Part shown: positions 1 through 6,439 of the stretch, one piece after another
Position numbering within the stretch: the stretch's first letter is position 1
Layout of the letters: every line of letters begins with the position of its first letter
NCBI GenBank assembly: GCA_934317215.1
Contig: CAKREH010000051.1
Location: 1-12,021, forward strand
Source: an uncultured Roseburia sp.
GTDB lineage: Bacteria > Bacillota > Clostridia > Lachnospirales > Lachnospiraceae
Direction: 5' to 3'
Length of the DNA: 12,021 nucleotides
Translations under genes and position numbers: made by a program
Notes under the pieces: model-generated
Seen by the model: only the letters and a program-made list of their open reading frames with translations
The model's database searches: none
What the model was told of the DNA's origin: nothing

Positions 1-176
1 AGGTGGCTCTTAAATTTTTGATTGGCAAATTGCACAAAGCAGTGCCTATTTTGTTCCGTTGTCCGAAAATAAGAAAAGCTAAGCATGCCTGAGATAGATT
101 TTCTAATTTTCTCCCCAAGTCACAAAACGAGTCCCGGCTTTGTGCAATTTGGCATCCGCTAAGTTGTGAACCACCT
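1..176. repeat. Long imperfect fold-back (MITE-like) palindromic element
   Basis: The whole segment can fold on itself around its centre. The outermost six bases (1-6, aggtgg) pair with 171-176. Positions 26-40 pair perfectly with 137-151 (core aaattgcacaaagc). Positions 65-77 pair with 99-111 with one mismatch. The pairing register is almost constant (paired coordinates sum to 177, or 176 near the centre), so this is a single hairpin with bulges, not three unrelated repeats. No open reading frame fills it. It may start upstream of the window, so target-site duplications cannot be checked. A non-autonomous mobile element or a long structured RNA both fit. Confidence 0.7.
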
Positions 177-217
177 TTTGACACTCGAATCTTTATTGGA
201 AACAAGGTGGAAAGCAG

Positions 218-350
218 GGAGGAAAATCCTCTGCTCGTTAATGAGCTCGCATTTTCCTCCGGAAAACAGGGAGGATAGTGTGAAAAATAAGATTTTTCAC
301 ACGCAAGATTTGTGCTTACGCACAAACTTGAGATGCGCAAAAGACAGCGC
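218..350. repeat. Array of four short hairpins upstream of the small ORF
   Basis: Four inverted repeats follow one another. Positions 218-227 and 251-260 (ggaggaaaat / attttcctcc) enclose a smaller gctc/gagc stem. Positions 278-288 and 292-302 form a perfect 11-bp stem with a 3-nt loop. Positions 309-315 and 320-326 (tttgtgc / gcacaaa) form a 7-bp stem. Positions 335-338 and 347-350 pair as gcgc/gcgc. None has a T-run behind it, so they are not ordinary terminators. The stretch has no stop codon in the frame of the downstream gene, which makes the gene look longer than it probably is. A repetitive intergenic element is the likeliest reading; a structured leader is the alternative. Confidence 0.65.
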
Positions 351-366
351 AAGAATGGAGATTTAT

Positions 367-555
367 ATGATTAAAGAAGATGGATTACCGGTAGGTCTTG
401 GGTTTGGGTTAGCAATGAATGAGAAAGCATTAGGGCAGTTTTCCATGATGACGGAAGATGAAAAGAGACAGGTCATCGATGCGGCGAGAGGCGCACAGAC
501 GAAGGAACAGATGGCGCAGATCGTAAAAGATATTGCGGATATGGAATTTTTTTAA
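367..555 (+). CDS. Small conserved-type hypothetical protein (62 aa)
   Basis: Function unknown. The ATG at 367 is chosen because GGAG sits at 357-360 with a 6-nt gap. The reading frame is open upstream to 166 (GTG), but that part runs through the hairpin array and has the composition of translated repeats. The 62-residue product begins with a short glycine-rich, hydrophobic stretch (LPVGLGFGLAMN, residues 7-18). It continues as a charged probable helical segment (TEDEKRQVIDAARG, then TKEQMAQIVKDIAD). There is no signal peptide or clear membrane helix, so it is probably cytosolic. From general familiarity with clostridial genomes, small proteins with an N-terminal GxGxALA-like stretch and a QVID-type helix are common and uncharacterised; I cannot name a family. 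It lies 89 bp upstream of hcp on the same strand, but shared function is not shown. Confidence 0.6.
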   Translation: MIKEDGLPVGLGFGLAMNEKALGQFSMMTEDEKRQVIDAARGAQTKEQMAQIVKDIADMEFF

Positions 556-644
556 AGTACACGAGAGAAAACCGGCGACAGGAAATGGGCTTATGGATGT
601 ATTTGTGAAGAATGGAAACAGGTTTTGTAAGATTGGAGATTATG

Positions 645-2321
645 ATGGGAAATAACATGGATTTAAACTATGAGATGTTCTGCTATCAGTGTGAGCAGAC
701 GGCAAACGGCAAAGGATGTACCAAACTCGGTGTCTGTGGAAAGACGCCGGAGATTGCTAACCTGCAGGATCTTTTGATTTTTCAGGTAAAGGGGATCAGC
801 TGTTATGGAAAAGTATTGATGGAAAACGGTGCACATATGGATAAAACGGTGGTCAGTTTTATTGAAAATGTGCTGTTTACAACATTAACGAACGTGAACT
901 TTGATGTGGATGCACATTTAGAGCTGCTTCGGGAATCACAGCGGATCAAAGAGCAGGTCAGGGAGATGGCGGGAAGGAGCAGCAATCCGACGGCACATGC
1001 CACCTACGATCTGCCGGAGAGCAAGAGCGATATGCTGCGCGATGCACCGCTTGCGGGGATCATGTATGATAATACGTTAGATCCGGATATCCGTTCCCTG
1101 CGTCAGACGATCATTTATGGATTAAAAGGCATCAGCGCATATGGGCATCAGGCAAGGGAACTGGGTTATTATAGCGATGAAGTGGATGACTTTTATGTGC
1201 TGGGGCTTGAGGCGACCACGGATGACAGCTTAACGGTAGAGGAACTGATCCGCATGACGATGCGTACGGGAGAGATGGCGCTTGCGGTTATGAAAAAATT
1301 AGATGAAGCGAACACGACGATCTATGGAAACCCATATCCGCACAAGGTGGATGTGACGATCAAAAAGGGACCATTTATCATTGTTTCCGGGCATGACTTA
1401 AAAGACCTTGAGATGCTGCTGGAGCAGACGAAGGATACGGGCATCAACATTTACACCCACGGTGAGATGCTGCCGTGCCACGGTTATGAGGGGTTAAAAA
1501 AATATCCGCATCTGATCGGAAATTTTGGCGGTGCATGGCAGGATCAGCAGAAGCAGTTTGACAACCTTCCGGGCTGTATCCTGATGACGACAAACTGTCT
1601 GATGCGCCCGCGGGAAAGTTACAAAGACCGCATTTACAGCACGAATGTGGTCGGCTGGGAAGGTGTGAAGCATATCGGAAAAAATGAGAAAGGGGAAAAA
1701 GATTTCAGTGAGATCATTAAGCAGGCATTGGAGCTTGGCGGATTTAGGGAAGATCAGGAGAAGAAAGAGATTTTAGTCGGTTTTGGACATGTCGCAGCTT
1801 TAAGTCAGGCAGATAAGATCGTGGAGGCGGTAAAAGACGGACAGATCCGGCACTTTTTCCTGATCGGGGGCTGTGATGGTGCCAGACCGGGTAGAAATTA
1901 TTACACGGAATTTGCTCAGATGGTACCGAAAGACTGCATGATCTTGACACTCGCCTGTGGAAAATACCGGTTTAACAAGTTAGACTTTGGGGAGGTGGCA
2001 GGACTGCCAAGACTTTTAGATGTCGGACAGTGCAATGATGTGTATTCGGCGGTCAGGATCGCGACGGCACTTGCGGATGCGTTTGAGACCGATGTCAATG
2101 GGCTTCCGCTTTCCATGATCATTTCCTGGTATGAACAGAAAGCGGTGGCAGATCTCCTGGCACTTTTAAGTCTCGGTGTCCACAATATCTATCTTGGACC
2201 GACACTGCCTGCATTTTTAAGTCCGAATGTATTGCAGTATCTGACCGATACGTTTCATTTGAGACAGATCAGTAATGCAGAGGATGATATTAAGACCTGT
2301 CTCAAACAAAATATTGCGTAA
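645..2321 (+). CDS. hcp: Hybrid cluster protein (hydroxylamine / nitric oxide reductase), class I
   Basis: Cytosolic iron-sulfur protein that reduces nitric oxide to N2O and hydroxylamine to ammonia in vitro, serving in nitrosative-stress defence. The N-terminus carries C-X2-C-X8-C-X5-C (Cys13, 16, 25, 31), the [4Fe-4S] pattern of strict-anaerobe class I proteins, unlike the wider spacing of enterobacterial class II. All hybrid-cluster ligands known from the Desulfovibrio protein have counterparts: His250 (SGHDL), Glu274 (HGEMLPC), Cys311, Cys410 (GGCDGARPG), Cys438, Cys463, and Glu497/Lys499 (WYEQK). The 558-residue length is normal, so the gene is intact. Start: GGAG at 635-638 lies 6 nt before the ATG at 645. 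ATGs at 642 and 657 are possible alternatives, and 612 lacks a site. No hcr reductase gene lies nearby, so electrons must come from another donor. I see no convincing promoter in 556-644. Confidence 0.96.
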   Translation: MGNNMDLNYEMFCYQCEQTANGKGCTKLGVCGKTPEIANLQDLLIFQVKGISCYGKVLMENGAHMDKTVVSFIENVLFTTLTNVNFDVDAHLELLRESQRIKEQVREMAGRSSNPTAHATYDLPESKSDMLRDAPLAGIMYDNTLDPDIRSLRQTIIYGLKGISAYGHQARELGYYSDEVDDFYVLGLEATTDDSLTVEELIRMTMRTGEMALAVMKKLDEANTTIYGNPYPHKVDVTIKKGPFIIVSGHDLKDLEMLLEQTKDTGINIYTHGEMLPCHGYEGLKKYPHLIGNFGGAWQDQQKQFDNLPGCILMTTNCLMRPRESYKDRIYSTNVVGWEGVKHIGKNEKGEKDFSEIIKQALELGGFREDQEKKEILVGFGHVAALSQADKIVEAVKDGQIRHFFLIGGCDGARPGRNYYTEFAQMVPKDCMILTLACGKYRFNKLDFGEVAGLPRLLDVGQCNDVYSAVRIATALADAFETDVNGLPLSMIISWYEQKAVADLLALLSLGVHNIYLGPTLPAFLSPNVLQYLTDTFHLRQISNAEDDIKTCLKQNIA

Positions 2322-2349
2322 AATAAAAGATGATTGCTGATTTTTAAGA

Positions 2350-2395
2350 AGAGCAGCAGTTGTATTTTTAGGATTCGAAAAATCCAAGCTGCTCT
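2350..2395. other. Dyad between convergent hcp and HAD genes
   Basis: An 8-bp perfect inverted repeat, agagcagc (2350-2357) and gctgctct (2388-2395), encloses a smaller ggatt/aatcc stem (2371-2375 / 2381-2385). It overlaps the last codons of the minus-strand HAD gene. It sits where a shared terminator for two convergent genes would be expected, but no clean T-run follows the outer stem on either strand. Terminator function is therefore only possible. Confidence 0.3.
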
Positions 2396-3168
2396 AACGC
2401 GTAAGCGATACCGTCCTCGCTTGCGCGTTTCGTTACAAAAGATACCTGATCAAACAGGGAAGCCGGGGAAGCATTTCCCATGGCGATGCTGTTTGGTACA
2501 TAAGAGAGCATCGGCAGATCATTGTTGCTGTCGCCGATCGCGTAGGCGGCATCAAGACCCAGATGATAATAGTCGAGCACATACTGGATGCCGGTCGCTT
2601 TGCTGTAACCGATTGGGACAAATTCGCGGAAAGTGCCGCCGCGGTCAATGCAGGTAAAATAAGGATCGCTGACTTTCCGGAATTCTTCTAACTGGTCAGG
2701 AGTCTGATACCAGACTACAAATTTATCGCAGAAGAAATTCGGATTTTCCAGATCCTCCGGCATATCATAGCCACGGCCTAAAAATGCTTTATACTGGCGT
2801 ATGGCATCCGGGTGTGTGAGGGGACTGCTTTTATCGAAGGCAACTTCTTTCCTGGATTCGAAAAGTATATCCACATTGGTTTTTCGTGCTGCCTCTAACA
2901 GCTGCATGGTAATATTGTGTGTCTGCGCAGCGTGCAGAGCCTCTGTGCCGGAGCAGAAAATATTTGTGCCGCATCCACAGACATATCCGTCAAAACCGAT
3001 CCGTCTGAAACGCGGTTCCACGTTCTGAAAGCAGCGTCCGGTATTGATAAACATCAGATGACCAAAGGTGCGCGCACGCCTTATGGCGTCGATAGCGCTC
3101 TCCGGGAGGGAACCGTCGATCTCCGAGGTTAAGGTTCCGTCAATATCAAGAAAAATAATTTTTTTCAT
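2368..3168 (-). CDS. HAD-superfamily hydrolase, Cof type (class IIB phosphatase)
   Basis: Cytosolic Mg-dependent phosphatase, probably acting on sugar phosphates, nucleotides or flavin precursors; the substrate cannot be read from sequence. Motif I is DIDGTL (nucleophile Asp8, acid/base Asp10). Motif II is the Thr in FINTGR (Thr43). Motif III is Lys190 (YSKATGIQYVL). Motif IV is GDSNNDLPML with Asp213 and Asp217. The long stretch between motifs II and III (about residues 70-185) is the C2-type cap that defines class IIB. At 266 residues it has the usual family length and looks complete. The start is supported by GGAG six nucleotides upstream on the minus strand. A strong promoter lies at 3217-3245. 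It is transcribed alone and ends 46 bp from the hcp stop codon. Confidence 0.92.
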   Translation of the reverse strand: MKKIIFLDIDGTLTSEIDGSLPESAIDAIRRARTFGHLMFINTGRCFQNVEPRFRRIGFDGYVCGCGTNIFCSGTEALHAAQTHNITMQLLEAARKTNVDILFESRKEVAFDKSSPLTHPDAIRQYKAFLGRGYDMPEDLENPNFFCDKFVVWYQTPDQLEEFRKVSDPYFTCIDRGGTFREFVPIGYSKATGIQYVLDYYHLGLDAAYAIGDSNNDLPMLSYVPNSIAMGNASPASLFDQVSFVTKRASEDGIAYALEQLGFFES

Positions 3169-3216
3169 AGATTGATCTCCGTAAAATAATGATGATAAAT
3201 ATTTATAATCGAGAGA

Positions 3217-3245
3217 ATTGTACGGTATTTTTTTCGAATTGTCAA
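3217..3245 (-). promoter_or_regulatory. Vegetative-type promoter for the HAD gene
   Basis: On the minus strand TTGACA (plus 3240-3245) is followed after exactly 17 nt by TACAAT (plus 3217-3222). This is a perfect -35 and a 5/6 -10 for the housekeeping sigma factor. The -10 is about 48 bp from the HAD start codon, leaving a short leader. The -35 overlaps the -35 of the plus-strand promoter. Confidence 0.85.
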
Positions 3246-3268
3246 AATGAAATGGGAAATGGTATAAT
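3239..3268 (+). promoter_or_regulatory. Extended -10 promoter for the 3445-pcp unit
   Basis: TTGTCA (3239-3244, 5/6) is followed after 18 nt by TATAAT (3263-3268, perfect), preceded by TGG, which makes an extended -10. Transcription would start near 3275, leaving a leader of about 170 nt before the next gene. Its -35 shares bases with the minus-strand -35 through the near-palindrome aattgtcaa, so the two promoters may compete or be controlled by one factor. Confidence 0.8.
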
Positions 3269-3301
3269 GACCAGGGAAATAACGGTTAATGTTCACAGGC
3301 A

Positions 3302-3418
3302 GGCATTTTCTGAACTGAAAATGCCGTATGATACAGTGGTGGCAGCAGATTTTGCCGATTTGGAATGCGAAGCATCGGCAAAATCCGTTACTGGAACGAG
3401 GTGCGAGTGAACAGTAAC
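3302..3418 (+). promoter_or_regulatory. Structured 5' leader with three consecutive hairpins
   Basis: Three perfect inverted repeats follow the promoter. Stem 1 is 3302-3310 with 3317-3325 (ggcattttc / gaaaatgcc, 6-nt loop). Stem 2 is 3348-3359 with 3374-3385 (12 bp, 14-nt loop). Stem 3 is 3387-3393 with 3412-3418 (gttactg / cagtaac). No T-run follows any of them. No known riboswitch class is recognised, and a dispersed palindromic repeat inserted in the leader is the main alternative. A 73-codon frame at 3189-3410 crosses this region but looks non-coding. Confidence 0.6.
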
Positions 3419-3444
3419 AAATAACGCAAAAAAAGGAGATTACC

Positions 3445-3891
3445 ATGAAATATCATACAATAAATGAACTGGATCATTTTTGCTTTAAGGAGGCATACAT
3501 TGCGCAGATCTGTGCGGTGAGCGGGATGTTTGAGATCGTATTTGACAATGTGACGATCCTGCCGGAGAATTCCTGCAACCGTGACATCCGGGAGATGCGT
3601 GCAAATGAGCTGGTTTTAAAGATCAGTGAACCGAAAATTGAGACACTGGTGGAGGAAGGCTATAAAGTCTATGATGCGAACGGCAATTTAAAACAGAAAA
3701 ATGAGGATATCACGATCGCACCAGAGGCATATGCAGACAAATTCAAAGAATTAGAGGGCTGTGAAGTGTATTCCATTGAGCAGGAAAACGGAAATTATGT
3801 TATTTCCATCGATACGGAGGATCATACCTTTTTGCTTCGCGTCAGCGGTTCCGGGGATACACAAGAGTGGGATCGTTTCTTGAACAAATAA
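3445..3891 (+). CDS. Hypothetical protein (148 aa), co-transcribed with pcp
   Basis: I do not recognise a family. The start is well supported: AGGAG lies six nucleotides before the ATG. The 148-residue product is acidic, soluble-looking and lacks a signal peptide or membrane segment, so it is probably cytosolic. Alternating hydrophobic stretches (FEIVFDNVTIL near residues 29-39, ELVLKISEP near 54-63, YVISIDTEDHTFLLRV near 118-133) suggest a mainly beta fold. Cysteines occur at several places (YIAQICAVSG, NSCNRD, LEGCEVY) but without a metal-binding spacing. It lies only 23 bp upstream of pcp and shares the promoter at 3239-3268, so the two are very likely one operon. This alone does not show a role in peptide metabolism. 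Confidence 0.8.
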   Translation: MKYHTINELDHFCFKEAYIAQICAVSGMFEIVFDNVTILPENSCNRDIREMRANELVLKISEPKIETLVEEGYKVYDANGNLKQKNEDITIAPEAYADKFKELEGCEVYSIEQENGNYVISIDTEDHTFLLRVSGSGDTQEWDRFLNK

Positions 3892-3914
3892 CCGGAGATA
3901 AAAGGAGCATACGA

Positions 3915-4559
3915 ATGAAAATATTAGTGACAGGTTTTGACCCGTTTGGCGGAGCAGTGATCAATCCTGCCTACAAGGCAGTCAAACTTCTCCCGGATGT
4001 GATAGCGGGGGCAGAAGTGGTCAAAATAGAGATCCCGACCGTGTTTGGAAGGGATGAGGAAGTGGTCAGGGCTGCGGTGGAGAAACATCATCCGGATGCA
4101 GTTTTATGTGTCGGACAGGCTGGTGGAAGATCCGGGATCACAGTGGAAAAAGTTGCAATCAATCTGATGGAAGCGCGTATCCCGGACAATGAGGGAAAGC
4201 AGCCGCTCGATACACCGATCCGGGAAGACGGAGAGAATGCATATTTTTCCTCGCTTCCGGTCAAGTGCATGGTACAGTACATGAAAGAGGCAAAGATTCC
4301 GGCGCGCGTTTCCTATACGGCCGGAACCTTTGTCTGCAACGATATCATGTACCGTGTCCTCTACATGATCGATAAGGAATATCCACATATGAGGGGTGGA
4401 TTTGTACATGTCCCTTACTTACCGGAGCAGACGCTTGAACTGCCGGAGGGAACACCGTGCATGCCGGCGGAGATGATCGCAAAGGCATTAGAGTGCGGCA
4501 TCCGGGCGATCGCTGAGAACGAGGCAGATGTGAAGACGGTCAGTGGGGAGACGCACTGA
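3915..4559 (+). CDS. pcp: Pyrrolidone-carboxylate (pyroglutamyl) peptidase
   Basis: Cytosolic cysteine peptidase (family C15) that removes N-terminal pyroglutamate from peptides. The protein opens with the family signature MKILVTGFDPFGG and carries the catalytic triad in its expected contexts: Glu78 in ITVEKVAINLMEARIPDNEG, Cys141 in GTFVCND, and His165 in GGFVHVPYLP. These match Glu81, Cys144 and His168 of the Bacillus enzyme. At 214 residues it is full length. The ATG at 3915 has AGGAG with a 7-nt gap; the frame is open upstream to 3867, but that part overlaps the preceding gene. The last eight residues (KTVSGETH) and the stop codon lie in the first copy of a 40-bp tandem repeat that extends downstream, so the natural C-terminus may have been altered. 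The catalytic core is untouched. Confidence 0.95.
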   Translation: MKILVTGFDPFGGAVINPAYKAVKLLPDVIAGAEVVKIEIPTVFGRDEEVVRAAVEKHHPDAVLCVGQAGGRSGITVEKVAINLMEARIPDNEGKQPLDTPIREDGENAYFSSLPVKCMVQYMKEAKIPARVSYTAGTFVCNDIMYRVLYMIDKEYPHMRGGFVHVPYLPEQTLELPEGTPCMPAEMIAKALECGIRAIAENEADVKTVSGETH

Positions 4560-4650
4560 TTTTGTGGACGGGAAGACGATCAGTGATGAGACACACTGAC
4601 ATGGTATATGGGAAGACGATCGGTGATGAGACATACTGACCTTGTGCACG
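4531..4650 (+). repeat. 40-bp tandem repeat, three copies, overlapping the pcp 3' end
   Basis: Three diverged copies of exactly 40 bp run at 4531-4570, 4571-4610 and 4611-4650, sharing gaagacg-tc-gtg--gagac. Each copy carries a small dyad (tcagtg ... cactga in the middle copy). Copy 1 contains the last codons and stop of pcp. Translated in its own local frame, each downstream copy again gives a tail and stop: KTVSGETH*, KTISDETH*, KTIGDETY*. The period is not a multiple of three, so the copies are not readthrough extensions. The remaining sequence to 4700 shows no gene. Confidence 0.85.
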
Positions 4651-4713
4651 GCACAACGTGAGTGTGTGACAACCGGCAATCATAAAAAAGAATATCATGG
4701 AAAACGAAAAATG

Positions 4714-4753
4714 CCGGAGTGGTGCAAAAAGATGTGTGCCACTCCGGTTTTTT
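4714..4753 (+). terminator. Rho-independent terminator of the 3445-pcp operon
   Basis: A perfect 9-bp GC-rich stem, ccggagtgg (4714-4722) and ccactccgg (4739-4747), has a 16-nt loop and is followed directly by six T (4748-4753). The A-rich stretch just before the left arm could let it also work on the minus strand. It closes the 3445-pcp unit and isolates it from the export cassette. Confidence 0.9.
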
Positions 4754-4793
4754 ATATGACACACTTATTTAACGCTTTCTTCACATAACCATC

Positions 4794-4836
4794 ACATTGC
4801 AATCAGCTGTTCTTTAGGTTGCAATGTTATTTTTTT
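4794..4836 (+). promoter_or_regulatory. AT-rich dyad ahead of the export cassette
   Basis: acattgcaa (4794-4802) and ttgcaatgt (4819-4827) form a perfect 9-bp inverted repeat with a 16-nt spacer, and seven T follow at 4830-4836. It could be a second, weaker terminator, an attenuator in the cassette's leader, or an operator; TTGCAA in each arm also resembles a -35 box. No strong promoter is visible for the cassette, so this dyad is the most likely control site in 4754-4879. Confidence 0.45.
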
Positions 4837-4879
4837 ATTGTAAAAACGGAGCGCATGAGTATGGAAAGAGAGGAAAGCA

Positions 4880-6439
4880 ATGAGAAAACCAGGAAAAAGA
4901 ATGGCAGGTGTGATCGCCAGCATCGCAGCAGTCTGTGTGATGACCGGCGGAATCGGGTATCAGGCTGCAGTATCCGGGTCACAGCCGGACAGTACGGAAA
5001 ATAGTTTAAAAGATCAGGATACAAGCCAGCAGGAGAGTACAGATGGTTCATTTTCGGAAGAGGGTACCACGCAGATCGGAACGATCAGCCAGATGCCGGA
5101 ATTTACGGTAAATGCTGTTACAATGACTGTGGAAGAGGTCTACGTGTCGTCCGGGGATACCGTGAGCAAGGGAGATGCATTGTTTAAACTGACGGATGAG
5201 AGCATGGAAGCGGCAAAATCATATTACGAAGATGCCATCAGTGATGCTGAGAATACATTAAAAACAGCTGAGGCAGATCTTGCAAGCGGAAAACTTTCCG
5301 CAGAGAGCACAAAGCAGGATGCCAATCTGACGGCACAGACAGCAGCGGACAATTATCAGGCACAGGTAGATGCGCTAGATGCTGCAGTGGAAGAAAAAAA
5401 GGAAGCATATGATGAGGCTGCAGAGCAGATTTCAGAATATCAGACAAAGATCGATAACAATGACTATTATGTGGAGTGTGCGATTGATGAGAAACAGGCA
5501 GCGGTGGATGCAGCGACAACTGCACTGGCACAGGCACAGGATGCTCTGACACAGGTACAAAATTCGGATGATAGTGCAAAACAGGCGGTAGCGACGGATT
5601 TAACCTATATCAGGGCACAGATTGAGGCGGGAGTGGATAACGATACGCTTCTTGCAGTCGTACAGCAGGCAATGGATGATTATACGGCAAGGGAACAGCA
5701 GTCAGAAGCACTTACGTCGGCACAGATGGCGGCAGATGCAGCGCAGAGCACACTCGAACAGGCGCAGAAGGAATTTGATTCTGCCGTTGAGACTTACAAT
5801 AAAAATGTGGAAGAAACCAATACAAAAATCACAGAGCTGACGGAAAGTCTCGATGATTTAAAATCTGACTATGAACAGGCAGAGCGTGATGCAGCAACAC
5901 AGAAAGCCACACTGCAAAATGAATATGACACTGCAGTGGTGGAAGGAAAATATGCGGGAAGTACTTATGAATCAACCATCTCGGAACTGGAGAGTGCAGT
6001 GGAATCTGCACAGGATACGCTTGATACGTTAAAAGAGGAACAGACAGCACTTCTTGCATTAGAGAATGGTGTTGTTATGGCGGATGAAGATGGAACGATC
6101 GCGGCAGTGCCTTATGAGGCAGAGGATACATTAAAAACAGGTACTGCGTTTGCGCTGTATTGTGATACACAGACGATCATGATCTCCGTGGAAGTGCCAC
6201 AGGAGAATATTGCACAGGTTGGTGTCGGCGATGAGGTATCTGTCATGATAGCAGGAAACCGGGATGGAGCAGTGACAGGAACCGTCTCATCAATTGCATC
6301 TTCGGCAACGACCGGAGGCAGTGTTTCGAATGTTACTTATGCAGTGATCATTTCAATTGATAATTCGGATGGAAGACTTGGTTCTGGTTCTTCCGCAACC
6401 GTTACATTTCAGGGAGATCAGGAGGAAAAAACAGAATGA
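4880..6439 (+). CDS. HlyD/MacA-type periplasmic-adaptor-like (membrane fusion) protein, first paralogue
   Basis: Extracytoplasmic adaptor subunit of an ABC exporter. One membrane anchor (about residues 8-30, after MRKPGKR) is followed by a Ser/Asp/Gln-rich linker (31-65). A first lipoyl half-motif follows (VEEVYVSSGDTVSKGDALFKL, about 84-104), then a very long coiled coil rich in Ala, Gln and Glu (about 108-395), the second lipoyl half (ADEDGTIAAVPYE, about 400-412), and a beta-barrel domain to the end. It stops after the barrel and lacks the C-terminal membrane-proximal domain present in its neighbour. The 519-residue length comes from the extended coiled coil. AGGA at 4871-4874 supports the start. 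Its stop overlaps the next start (ATGA), implying translational coupling. No Cys lipobox is seen, so the anchor probably stays uncleaved. The substrate is unknown. Confidence 0.87.
   Translation: MRKPGKRMAGVIASIAAVCVMTGGIGYQAAVSGSQPDSTENSLKDQDTSQQESTDGSFSEEGTTQIGTISQMPEFTVNAVTMTVEEVYVSSGDTVSKGDALFKLTDESMEAAKSYYEDAISDAENTLKTAEADLASGKLSAESTKQDANLTAQTAADNYQAQVDALDAAVEEKKEAYDEAAEQISEYQTKIDNNDYYVECAIDEKQAAVDAATTALAQAQDALTQVQNSDDSAKQAVATDLTYIRAQIEAGVDNDTLLAVVQQAMDDYTAREQQSEALTSAQMAADAAQSTLEQAQKEFDSAVETYNKNVEETNTKITELTESLDDLKSDYEQAERDAATQKATLQNEYDTAVVEGKYAGSTYESTISELESAVESAQDTLDTLKEEQTALLALENGVVMADEDGTIAAVPYEAEDTLKTGTAFALYCDTQTIMISVEVPQENIAQVGVGDEVSVMIAGNRDGAVTGTVSSIASSATTGGSVSNVTYAVIISIDNSDGRLGSGSSATVTFQGDQEEKTE

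Noticed and set aside
1..350. tRNA or other known structural RNA
   Set aside because: No cloverleaf, CCA end or T-loop GTTCRANNC pattern; the stems are long fold-backs and simple hairpins.
166..366. 129-residue version of the small protein starting at GTG 166
   Set aside because: The extra part is the translation of the hairpin array, and there is no ribosome site at 166, whereas 367 has GGAG at 6 nt.
3189..3410. 73-codon plus-strand frame between the divergent promoters and gene 3445
   Set aside because: It begins upstream of the plus promoter, crosses the leader hairpins, lacks a ribosome site and has no recognisable protein pattern.
4531..4650. CRISPR array
   Set aside because: The 40-bp copies are contiguous with no unique spacers, and no cas genes are present.
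4540..4764. Repetitive minus-strand open frames downstream of pcp
   Set aside because: They are translations of the 40-bp tandem repeat and the terminator on the opposite strand.
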